64,000 nucleotides of DNA from Rhizobium sp. R635 (lineage in GTDB: Bacteria > Pseudomonadota > Alphaproteobacteria > Rhizobiales > Rhizobiaceae): the NCBI RefSeq assembly GCF_002211285.1, contig NZ_LOKX01000032.1:1-64000 (forward strand). The letters run 5' to 3'. Position numbers and translations under genes: made by a program. Positions 1 through 6,156 of the stretch are shown piece after piece. Positions within the stretch are counted from its first letter, which is position 1; each line of letters begins with the position of its first letter. The notes below the pieces were generated by a model. That model was not told where the DNA came from. It did no database searches and saw only the letters and a list, made by a program, of their open reading frames with translations.

Positions 1-81
1 CCGCCAGATCCGCTTACCTCCCTGCCGGATCGAGATCGCAGTCTCTTTCAATGAAACATCAAGCCCGATATATTGGTCCAT
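1..81 (-). CDS. IS110-family transposase, N-terminus only (cut by window edge)
   Basis: Reading the minus strand from an ATG at 81 gives 27 codons that stay open to base 1. The translation begins MDQYIGLDVSLKETAISIRQ, the N-terminal RuvC-like start (YIGLDVSLKET) typical of IS110/IS1111 transposases, which carry a DEDD catalytic domain and insert using a non-coding bridge RNA. Only the first beta-strand with the first catalytic Asp (D8) is visible, so intactness cannot be judged. A plausible ribosome site (GGAGG) lies about 6 bases before the ATG. The rest of the element lies left of this window. Confidence 0.75.
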   Translation of the reverse strand, partial: MDQYIGLDVSLKETAISIRQGGKRIWR

Positions 82-246
82 GGTTGCCTCCATTCGATGT
101 TTGGGCCCGGTTCAATCGTGAGCCCGTATTGCCATCTTACCGGGGGCAACCACCCCAGCCAGCCATCATCTGATAAATATGACATGGGGTGATCGCGCCG
201 CGATTACTCCATGTTTTGCGAGAACGACATGCGTACAAACAAAGAC
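82..246 (-). mobile_element. non-coding flank of the IS110-type element
   Basis: No gene is seen between the transposase start and the palindrome at 247. In IS110-group elements the sequence between the left end and the transposase gene encodes the bridge RNA, so this stretch is where that RNA and the element end would be expected. IS110 elements lack terminal inverted repeats, so the boundary cannot be placed from one copy. The assignment is inference from the family; nothing in the bases alone proves an RNA. Confidence 0.35.
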
Positions 247-290
247 CTAAAGCGCGAGGAGCGAATCTGAAAGATCGCGACGCGCTTTAG
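247..290. repeat. rhizobial intergenic palindrome / possible terminator of the toxin-antitoxin operon
   Basis: Perfect 10-base inverted arms, CTAAAGCGCG at 247-256 and CGCGCTTTAG at 281-290, are separated by 24 bases. The right arm contains the toxin stop codon. The element resembles the short palindromes scattered between genes in Rhizobium genomes. Because it lies exactly at the 3' end of the toxin gene it could also end that transcript, though only a short T-rich stretch follows on the minus strand. Confidence 0.5.
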
Positions 291-658
291 AGCTTCGGCC
301 GAGGATGCCCCATCAGCGCTTCGTACTCCCTGTCGGTCAATCGTGCGCTTGCCCGCAGCTGTGCGGGAATGTCCATGCGTTCGTGCAAGACGGCGGCAAT
401 GACGAAAGTTTCATCGTCAACGACAATGTAGGCGGCGTAGTGGTGCTCGATCCTGTGGAGCCGGAAGGGAGACTTCCCGACACGTTCGTCTTCCTTTGCC
501 CTCAGGCGGGCATAGGCTGCCGGGATGTCTTCAAATCCGGCCCGCAGCAGGCGGCCATATGCTTTTGCCTGCTCGGCGGACCATTTCCGTGCTGTTTCGC
601 GGACCGCCAGCCGATAGTTGTCAAGCGCGGTCGGCAGGATGAGAACGCGAGGGGCCAC
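287..658 (-). CDS. RelE/ParE-family toxin of a type II toxin-antitoxin pair
   Basis: 123-residue basic protein with the RelE/ParE layout: an N-terminal helical region (residues ~10-60) followed by beta strands around IEHHYAAYIVVDD and FVIAAVLHERMD (residues ~70-96). It is somewhat longer than the usual 90-100 residues. It starts with GTG at 658, sharing one base with the antitoxin stop TAG (658-660), so the pair is translationally coupled in the usual antitoxin-first order. Family members are either gyrase poisons (ParE) or ribosome-dependent mRNases (RelE); the sequence does not decide which. The gene lies next to an IS110-type element. Confidence 0.75.
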   Translation of the reverse strand: MAPRVLILPTALDNYRLAVRETARKWSAEQAKAYGRLLRAGFEDIPAAYARLRAKEDERVGKSPFRLHRIEHHYAAYIVVDDETFVIAAVLHERMDIPAQLRASARLTDREYEALMGHPRPKL

Positions 659-915
659 TAGCGCAGCTCTTCATCCAATTCGGCATCGACGGCATCCAGC
701 GCCGACAGGGGCAGCATCTCACCGCGCTGGAATTCCTCTTCCGCCCGCAGCAGCGAGCGGATGGCATAACGGCGGTCTTCTTCGCGTGCCATGTCTTCGC
801 GAATGAGGGCGCGCACATATTCGCTCGGCGTCGTATATTGGCTCTTCCCGTTGGCGCGCATATCGACGAAGGCACGCATTTCATCGGGCAAGCTAACATG
901 CAGGCTGCTGGTCAT
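658..915 (-). CDS. ParD-like ribbon-helix-helix antitoxin
   Basis: 85-residue protein beginning MTSSLHVSLPDEMRAFVD. The short N-terminal strand SLHVSLP followed by two helices is the ribbon-helix-helix DNA-binding fold of CopG/ParD antitoxins; the acidic C-terminus (ELDEELR) would wrap the toxin. The ATG at 915 is chosen because the ribbon-helix-helix begins right after it; an upstream ATG at 963 would add 16 residues with no family likeness. A palindrome about 55-70 bases upstream (970-986) is the likely autoregulatory operator. Confidence 0.75.
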   Translation of the reverse strand: MTSSLHVSLPDEMRAFVDMRANGKSQYTTPSEYVRALIREDMAREEDRRYAIRSLLRAEEEFQRGEMLPLSALDAVDAELDEELR

Positions 916-969
916 GACCACGCCCTCCCAATCCAGATTGCTTGCTGAATTGTTCTCATTCAAGTCGCG

Positions 970-986
970 ATGTCAATATTTGACAT
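970..986. promoter_or_regulatory. palindromic operator of the toxin-antitoxin operon
   Basis: ATGTCAA-TAT-TTGACAT is a perfect 7+7 palindrome around a 3-base centre, placed upstream of the antitoxin. On the minus strand it contains TTGACA, followed after 16 bases by AACAAT, so it would overlap the -35 of the operon promoter. Ribbon-helix-helix antitoxins usually bind such palindromes over their own promoter. The role is inferred from position and symmetry. Confidence 0.5.
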
Positions 987-1000
987 TCCATGCCCGCAGA

Positions 1001-1483
1001 TCAGCTCCCCCTTACCCTGGACCGCAGGATCATATGGTCGAGCGAAAATCGGCCGGGGCCGCCGGCGATGATGACGAGGAAGCAGACGGCCCAGGTTCCG
1101 TGGGTCGGCCAGGCATCGGGATAGACGAAGATCTCGATGACGACGGTCATGCCGAGAAGGGCGAGCGCCGAGAGGCGGCTGGCGAGCCCGATGACGAGCA
1201 GCAGCGGAAAGAAATGCTCGGCGAAGGCGGCAAGGTGTGCCGCGATCCAAGGATCGACGAAGGGCAGCCGGTATTCGGTCTCGAAGAGATAGACGGCATT
1301 GTCGGTGACATTCCAGCCGTCCACCTTGGTCTGGCCCGATTGCCAGAAGACGGCGGCGATCGACAGGCGCGCGATCAGGGCGATCAGATCGTGCGGGATG
1401 CGGTCGAAAAGCCTGAGCGTTGCGTAGAAACGCCCGGCGATCGTGCGCGGTGCGGGGGCGGTCATGCTCATCTCATTGGTCAT
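1001..1483 (-). CDS. bufD: DoxX-family membrane protein of the bufferin operon (BufD-like)
   Basis: 160-residue protein with about four membrane segments (around residues 33-50, 80-100, 104-122 and 130-146) and the DoxX motif ARLSIAAVFWQSGQTKV near residue 38. It is the last gene of the bufferin-type operon and its start overlaps the end of the DUF2063 gene by 11 bases. DoxX proteins accompany many MNIO/DUF2063 operons (HvfD/BufD); the biochemical role in bufferin systems is not settled, with a membrane redox function as one idea. Family assignment is firm; the symbol follows the operon context. Confidence 0.75.
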   Translation of the reverse strand: MTNEMSMTAPAPRTIAGRFYATLRLFDRIPHDLIALIARLSIAAVFWQSGQTKVDGWNVTDNAVYLFETEYRLPFVDPWIAAHLAAFAEHFFPLLLVIGLASRLSALALLGMTVVIEIFVYPDAWPTHGTWAVCFLVIIAGGPGRFSLDHMILRSRVRGS

Positions 1484-2249
1484 CGGGGTCGGTCTCCTTG
1501 ATGGCGGTGAAGGCGCCGGACTGAAGCAGGCCGGCGAGATTGGCGGAAAGATCGAATTCGGCCGTCGAAGTGGCCGCCGCCCCGGCAGCCTCCGAAAGCG
1601 TTGCGCCGTCGGCCAGCGCCTGCAGGAAGGCCGCGCCGCCCGGCGGCAGGCGATGGACGTCCACGAGCATATGCGGGCGCACGATCAGCGCATCCTCGCC
1701 GATCCAGGGCTCGATGGGCGCCAGATCGAGCGTGCCGCCATTCATCGCCCAGATCGTCACGACAGGGTGCGCAGATCGCAGGATCGACATCGAGGGATGG
1801 GCCAGGAAGACGAGACCTTCGAGCTTTTCCGGCGTCACTTTTGAAAGTTCGCCGGCATCGAGAGGAGCTGCATCGGCGGCATGGTAGGCGCGGCCGCGCG
1901 CCGCTTCGAGGCGGATGACGTCAGGGAGATAGGCAAGCTCCGACGCAGGCTCGAAGCTCTCGACGAAATCCGCAAAGCCGTCGCCATAGGACAGGAGCAG
2001 CGGCGAGCGGGGCGGAAAAAGCCGGATGAATTCTTGCGCCATCGCCGCGAAGAAATCCTTGCCGACGATCCGCTCGCTTGCCGGGAAACGGGAGACGAGC
2101 GCGCCGATGAGCCCGCTTGCGACATTGTTGCGGTAGACGCCGAAGCGGCGCGCGGGCTCGCCGCCGTTCCAGGCCGCAAGGCCGGCCGGGACGGGAAGCG
2201 CGGTATCGGCGAGCGCCTGGGCAAAACGTGTCTGGATATCGGCCGGCAT
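1473..2249 (-). CDS. bufC: DUF2063 partner protein of the MNIO enzyme (BufC-like)
   Basis: 258-residue protein starting MPADIQTRFAQALAD, the typical opening of DUF2063, a winged-helix-like domain related to RiPP precursor-recognition modules. In bufferin and related operons it forms a complex with the DUF692 oxidase and presents the precursor peptide. Seen in sequence: the N-terminal DUF2063 helices (residues ~1-95) with FGVYRNNVASGLIGALVSRFP and a C-terminal region to ~residue 250. Start at 2249 is chosen because it opens the domain and leaves an 8-base gap after the MNIO gene; the longer frame is arginine-rich and without family likeness. Confidence 0.85.
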   Translation of the reverse strand: MPADIQTRFAQALADTALPVPAGLAAWNGGEPARRFGVYRNNVASGLIGALVSRFPASERIVGKDFFAAMAQEFIRLFPPRSPLLLSYGDGFADFVESFEPASELAYLPDVIRLEAARGRAYHAADAAPLDAGELSKVTPEKLEGLVFLAHPSMSILRSAHPVVTIWAMNGGTLDLAPIEPWIGEDALIVRPHMLVDVHRLPPGGAAFLQALADGATLSEAAGAAATSTAEFDLSANLAGLLQSGAFTAIKETDPDDQ

Positions 2250-2257
2250 GGCGGATC

Positions 2258-3112
2258 TCAGGCGGCGCGGCGGCTGGGGGCGGCATCGAGAATGGCTCGC
2301 GCGGCCTCCGCCTCGGCGCGCAGGACATGCCATTCCGGCACGTCATTGTCCCATTCGATCAGGCTGGCGACGGGACCGGTCCTGGCGATGACCTCTTCGT
2401 AGAGCGCCCAGACCGGATCTTTCACCGGCGTGTCGTGCGAGTCGATCAGCAGCGGCGCGCCCTGATCGTCCACTGTTTCGGAGTGGCCGCTGAGATGGAT
2501 CTCGTGCACTCCTTGCACGGGGAAGCGGGCGAGATAATCGCGTGAGTCCATATTGTGATTGGTGGATGCGACGAAGACGTTGTTGACGTCGAGCAGCAGC
2601 CCGCATCCGGTGCGCCTGATGAGATCGGCCAGGAATTCCGTTTCCTCGAGCGTGCTTTCCGCAAACAGCAGATAGGTCGCGGGATTTTCGAGCAGCATCT
2701 GGCGCTGGAGCGTTTCCTGCACCTCATCAATATGGTCCGCAACGCGGGCAAGTGTCGCTTGCGTGTAGGGAAGCGGCAGCAGGTCGTTCATGAAGACCGT
2801 GTCGTGCGACGACCAGGCGAGATGTTCGGAGAAGCTTTCCGGCGCGTAGCGATCACAGAGGATTTTCAGCCGGGCGAGATGCTCGCGGTCGAGCGGCTGC
2901 ATCGAGCCGATCGACAGGCCGACGCCGTGGATCGACAGCGCATAATCCTCGCGCAGCTTGCCGAGCTGGGCATGCGGCGGGCCGCCGGCGCCCATATAGT
3001 TCTCGGCATGGATCTCGAAGAAGCCGACCGGCTGTGGGCGGGAGATGATTTCGGAAAAATGCTCCGGCTTGAAGCCGACGCCGGGGCGGCGGGGAAGTTC
3101 GGACGGTTTCAC
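2258..3112 (-). CDS. bufB: MNIO (DUF692) multinuclear iron oxidase, bufferin maturase
   Basis: 284-residue TIM-barrel enzyme of the DUF692/MNIO family, which uses two or three iron ions to modify cysteine residues of RiPP precursors; in bufferins it makes thiooxazole groups. Visible family motifs, in order: GVGFKPEHF (~10), HAENYMG (~35, metal ligands), SIHGVGLSIG (~60), ENPATYL (~142), LLLDVNNVFV (~172), HEIHLSGH (~205), DSHDTPV (~226) and LIEWDND (~252). Usual family length is about 280. Starts with GTG at 3112 preceded by AGGAG. It sits directly between the precursor gene and its DUF2063 partner, which strongly supports the role. Confidence 0.9.
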   Translation of the reverse strand: MKPSELPRRPGVGFKPEHFSEIISRPQPVGFFEIHAENYMGAGGPPHAQLGKLREDYALSIHGVGLSIGSMQPLDREHLARLKILCDRYAPESFSEHLAWSSHDTVFMNDLLPLPYTQATLARVADHIDEVQETLQRQMLLENPATYLLFAESTLEETEFLADLIRRTGCGLLLDVNNVFVASTNHNMDSRDYLARFPVQGVHEIHLSGHSETVDDQGAPLLIDSHDTPVKDPVWALYEEVIARTGPVASLIEWDNDVPEWHVLRAEAEAARAILDAAPSRRAA

Positions 3113-3176
3113 GGATGGTCTCCTTGGAAGAAGCGGACGGCGCGGCTTGCGCCGTCCCTAAAATGCCTGCCGCGGC

Positions 3177-3461
3177 TCAGGCCGGAGCCTTGCCCTGCAT
3201 CAGCGAGCCGTGGCCGTCGGGCGTCTTCATCGACATGCAGGTGCCGGCGGGAACGAGCTTCCAGGCGTTCTTCTGGTAATCGACCTTGGCGGTGCCGGCG
3301 CAGGTCGTACCGGGGCCGGCGGCGCAATCGTTCTGGCCCTTGAGCGCGACCCCGTAGCACTTCTCCTTGTTGTCGGCGGCGGAAGCGGCCGGCGCGGCAA
3401 TGGTTGCGAGCGCGGAAGCGAGGGAGCCTGCCAGTGCGAGCGTGACGATGCTGTTCTTCAT
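3177..3461 (-). CDS. bufA1: bufferin precursor (DUF2282, BufA1-like RiPP)
   Basis: 94-residue DUF2282 peptide. Residues 1-28 are a Sec signal peptide ending APAASA; the mature part (~66 residues) carries four cysteines, C35, C46, C54 and C75, in the family context EKCYGVA / NDCAAG / TTCAGT / GTCMSM. In Caulobacter, peptides of this type (bufferins) are exported to the periplasm and sequester copper, with cysteines converted to thiooxazole by the MNIO enzyme. GGAGATTAAATC lies just before the ATG. First gene of the operon, and the only one preceded by a SigF-type promoter. Modification and metal specificity here are inferred from the family. Confidence 0.88.
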   Translation of the reverse strand: MKNSIVTLALAGSLASALATIAAPAASAADNKEKCYGVALKGQNDCAAGPGTTCAGTAKVDYQKNAWKLVPAGTCMSMKTPDGHGSLMQGKAPA

Positions 3462-3513
3462 GATTTAATCTCCGTTGAATGGAGAAGCCGTGGAGTGGCT
3501 TCACATTGCGGGC

Positions 3514-3539
3514 TACGGAGGGAGCGCCGCCGTTGTTAC
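3514..3539 (-). promoter_or_regulatory. SigF-type promoter of the bufferin operon
   Basis: On the minus strand GTAACA (3539-3534) and CGTA (3517-3514) are separated by exactly 16 bases. Caulobacter SigF promoters are described as GTAACC-N16-CGAA, one base different in each element. The initiation point would fall near 3507, about 45 bases before the precursor ATG. The identical pattern stands in front of the sigma-factor gene. Confidence 0.75.
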
Positions 3540-3650
3540 AGCGGTCGGCGCGATTTTTTTAAAGCCGCACCCTTGCCCTTTACGATGGCGCAAGCGAAAA
3601 GCCTGGAAACAAAGGGATGCGAGGCCGCTCGAAATATTTTAGCCGGCGCG

Positions 3651-3676
3651 GTAACAAGAATGTGTGCGCATCCGTA
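3651..3676 (+). promoter_or_regulatory. SigF-type autoregulatory promoter of sigF-nrsF
   Basis: GTAACA (3651-3656), 16 bases, CGTA (3673-3676): the same hexamer, spacer length and -10 as the promoter of the divergent bufferin operon. It ends 14 bases before the chosen GTG start, so the mRNA leader would be very short, perhaps under 10 bases. This implies that the sigma factor activates its own gene and the bufferin genes together. Confidence 0.75.
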
Positions 3677-3690
3677 GGGGATTATGTCGG

Positions 3691-4248
3691 GTGAAACATT
3701 CGGCGCGTGAAGAAGAATGGGCAGGCTGGATGCGCAGCGCCATGGCAGGCGATACGCAAGCCTATCACCGCTTCCTCTCGGCCGTCACCCCGCACTTGAG
3801 GGCGATGGCGCGCCGGCGTTGCGACCAGTTCGGCGCACCGGCGAGCGAGGCCGAGGACGTGGTGCAGGAAGTGCTGCTCGCCGTCCACCTGAAGCGCGGA
3901 ACGTGGGACCCGGCGCGCCCGATCGGCCCGTGGCTGTCGACGATCGTGCGCAACAAGCTGATCGACAGCCTGCGCCGCCGCGGACGCCACATCGACGTGC
4001 CGATCGACGACGTGATGGCGACGCTGGAGGCCGAAGAGCAGACCGGCAACTTGGATCGGCTCGATGCCGAGCATATGCTGGAGCGCCTGAGAGATCCGCA
4101 GCGCGATATCGTCCGATCCATTTCCATGGAAGGGGCGGGCATACGCGAGACGGCCGAGAGGCTGAAGATGAGTGAAGGCGCGGTGCGTGTTGCCCTTCAC
4201 CGGGCGCTGAAAACGCTCGCCGCGCTTTACCGGAGTGACGACAAGTGA
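3691..4248 (+). CDS. sigF: ECF sigma factor, SigF-like, controlling the bufferin operon
   Basis: 185-residue ECF sigma factor. Region 2 is visible at residues ~15-85 (SEAEDVVQEVLLAVHLKRGTWDP, GPWLSTIVRNKLIDSLRRRGRH) and region 4 at ~120-175 (EGAGIRETAERLKMSEGAVRVALHRALKTLA). The open frame reaches back to a GTG at 3664, but that lies inside the promoter; the in-frame GTG at 3691 is the first start downstream of it. It overlaps the anti-sigma gene by 4 bases (GTGA). Caulobacter SigF, held by NrsF, responds to metal or oxidative stress and drives a DUF2282/DUF692/DUF2063/DoxX operon; the arrangement here is the same, with genes divergent. Confidence 0.88.
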   Translation: MKHSAREEEWAGWMRSAMAGDTQAYHRFLSAVTPHLRAMARRRCDQFGAPASEAEDVVQEVLLAVHLKRGTWDPARPIGPWLSTIVRNKLIDSLRRRGRHIDVPIDDVMATLEAEEQTGNLDRLDAEHMLERLRDPQRDIVRSISMEGAGIRETAERLKMSEGAVRVALHRALKTLAALYRSDDK

Positions 4249-4880
4249 AAACGGACGAGTTGATCAACCTTCTGTCGGAAGATGCGCCGGTGCGGTTGCG
4301 GCTCGGCCGCATGATGGCGCTGGCGCTGCTGATCGGCGCGGCGATCTCGGTCACGCTGATGGTTTCCACGATCGGCCTGCGCCACAACATGCAGACCGTC
4401 TTCGAGACGGCGCGCGTCTTCTTCAAGATCTGCGAGACGCTGCTGCTGGCGATCCTCGCCTCCCGCCTCGTCTTCCAGATCGGCCGGCCGGGCGTTCCGC
4501 TGAGGGCGCGCGCCCTTGCGCTGCTCCTGCCGGCGGCGCTGCTCGTCGCGGCCGTCATTGCCGAGCTTGTCGTCGTGCCGGAACAGAACTGGGCGGCGAG
4601 CATGATCGGCGACAATGCGGCGTTCTGCGTCTTCTTCATCCCGGTTCTGTCGCTGGCGCCGCTGGCGGGTTTCATGCTGGCGCTGAAGAATGCCGCGCCC
4701 GGCGATCCCGCGGCGGCGGGGGCGGCGGCTGGTCTTGCCGCTGGCGCCGTTGCGGCTGCGATCTATGCCTGGCACTGCCCGGATGACAGCCCGCTCTTCC
4801 TCGTCAGCTGGTATGTCCTGGCCATTGCGATCGTTACGACAGCGGGGTCGTTGATGGGCCGGCGTCTCCTGCGCTGGTAG
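4245..4880 (+). CDS. nrsF: NrsF-like membrane anti-sigma factor (DUF1109)
   Basis: 211-residue DUF1109 protein with six hydrophobic segments (approximately residues 23-42, 60-78, 88-110, 124-146, 156-172, 184-203) and a short cytoplasmic N-terminus, matching the NrsF topology. In Caulobacter NrsF holds SigF inactive and conserved cysteines are needed for release. Here cysteines occur at FFKICETL (residue ~64), AAFCVFF (~127) and AWHCPDD (~177). GTG start at 4245 overlaps the sigma-factor stop. Translational coupling would keep sigma and anti-sigma at matched levels. Confidence 0.85.
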   Translation: MKTDELINLLSEDAPVRLRLGRMMALALLIGAAISVTLMVSTIGLRHNMQTVFETARVFFKICETLLLAILASRLVFQIGRPGVPLRARALALLLPAALLVAAVIAELVVVPEQNWAASMIGDNAAFCVFFIPVLSLAPLAGFMLALKNAAPGDPAAAGAAAGLAAGAVAAAIYAWHCPDDSPLFLVSWYVLAIAIVTTAGSLMGRRLLRW

Positions 4881-5030
4881 TTTCCGCAGCGTTCGAATTT
4901 CAGGCGCCGTTCTTCATTCTTGCGGGACGCGCAGTCATGCGCGCGGCCGCCCTGCTTTCTTCCCAAGTAACTTTGTTGACTCCGTCTTTTACTCGGTTGA
5001 AAAGAGACTTGGCTATAGAGGAGACGACTG

Positions 5031-5462
5031 ATGGCTGACGAGAATAATACAGGTTCCGCTGTCGCGGCCGCGGAGACGGCTGCATCTGCCAAAACCGAGG
5101 CGAAGAAGCCGCGTGCGCCGCGGCGCCAGAAGGCTGCCGCCGAAGCTGCTCCCACCGTATCGGAAGCGGTGAGCGCGCCTTCGCCGGCGGCAAGCCCGGC
5201 AAAGCCCGACGGCCGGTCCAAGGGCGCCAGGCGCAAGCCCGCCGAAGCGAAGGCTGCGGCCGGCAAGAGCGCGCCCAAGACCGCTGCTGCGAAGAAGGCG
5301 GCGAAACCTGCCGCGCAGCCGGCTAAGGCTTCCGCGCCCGCCATCGATGAGCTCGAAGACCTCATTCATCTCGAAGAGGAAAACAAGAGGCTTCGGAAAT
5401 CCCTGGCCGACAAGCTGCGCCAGGAAAATGCCGAGCTGCGCAAGAAGCTCGGGCTTGCCTGA
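5031..5462 (+). CDS. SyrB-like small regulatory protein (Ala/Lys-rich with coiled-coil end)
   Basis: 143-residue protein with an Ala/Lys/Pro-rich, histone-H1-like body (residues ~1-105, repeated KKPRAPRR / AAAKKAAKPAAQPAK runs) and a C-terminal leucine-zipper-like helix, residues ~108-143 (IDELEDLIHLEEENKRLRKS..LRQENAELRKKLGLA). Rhizobial proteins of this build are annotated SyrB, after a Sinorhizobium repressor of syrM. Preceded by GGAG about 7 bases before the ATG. A second gene of the same design follows at 5605. Function here, nucleoid-associated or regulatory, is not shown by the sequence. Confidence 0.6.
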   Translation: MADENNTGSAVAAAETAASAKTEAKKPRAPRRQKAAAEAAPTVSEAVSAPSPAASPAKPDGRSKGARRKPAEAKAAAGKSAPKTAAAKKAAKPAAQPAKASAPAIDELEDLIHLEEENKRLRKSLADKLRQENAELRKKLGLA

Positions 5463-5604
5463 GTCTCCCGAGCGGGCAAGTCACGACGCCGATCTCAGCC
5501 ATTTCATTTCACCGGGCGCATTTCGGTGCGCCCGGCCGAACGGCCCATGAGGGCATAGTCGCTGCAGCAGCATCGCAGCCCAATTGCGGGAGGGTTGAAG
5601 CATC

Positions 5605-6144
5605 ATGAAGACACCGTGGAGATTCCTTGCCGATTTGACGTCACGCCGACGGCCGGCGAAAGCGCAGGAAAATTCGACCGGGCACGATGCCGAGCCGACC
5701 GAAAGCGAAGCCAAACCCGCGTCGGCCGTTGCTTCCGATGCGGCGGAAGCTCCGGGGGCGACCGGTCGCGACACGTTAGATCGGCCCGCGGCATCGAAGG
5801 AAGCGGAAGCCGTTCGCGATGCCGCTGAGGCGCAAACGCCCGACCTCGATGACACCAGTCCCTCGCCTGTCGAAACGGATGCTCCGGCGACGACCGCGAA
5901 GCCTCAGCGAAAGCCGCCGGCCAAGCGCCTGGGCAGCGCGAAGCGGACGGCGGCCGACGTGGCCGCCAAGAATACCGCCGCGCAGGAGCGATCCGCGCAA
6001 GCCTCACCTTCCCGCGATCCGTTCTTCGACGAAGTGGCGAGCCTCGACGAGGACATCAGGAAGCTGAGGAGCGAACTGGCGCAAAAGCTTCATCGGCAGA
6101 ACGCCCAGCTTAAGAAAATGCTCGAGCGTTTCGACCGCTCCTGA
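5605..6144 (+). CDS. second SyrB-like protein, paralogue of the preceding gene
   Basis: 179-residue protein: a Glu/Ala/Lys-rich low-complexity body and a C-terminal helix (residues ~143-175, FFDEVASLDEDIRKLRSELA..LHRQNAQLKKML) that matches the C-terminal helix of the gene at 5031 in pattern (EDI/LRKxLxxKLxxQNAxLxKxL). The shared C-terminus suggests homo- or heterodimerisation by coiled coil and an old tandem duplication with a diverged body. The 142 bases between the two genes show nothing else. It converges on the yjfC-like gene, with only 12 bases between the stops. Confidence 0.55.
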   Translation: MKTPWRFLADLTSRRRPAKAQENSTGHDAEPTESEAKPASAVASDAAEAPGATGRDTLDRPAASKEAEAVRDAAEAQTPDLDDTSPSPVETDAPATTAKPQRKPPAKRLGSAKRTAADVAAKNTAAQERSAQASPSRDPFFDEVASLDEDIRKLRSELAQKLHRQNAQLKKMLERFDRS

Positions 6145-6156
6145 GTTCCGTTTCCG

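Noticed and set aside
791..1501. 236-codon plus-strand frame across the antitoxin and DoxX genes
   Set aside because: It is an antisense shadow in high-GC DNA with Arg/Gly/Asp-rich composition and no domain, while the minus-strand genes are clear.
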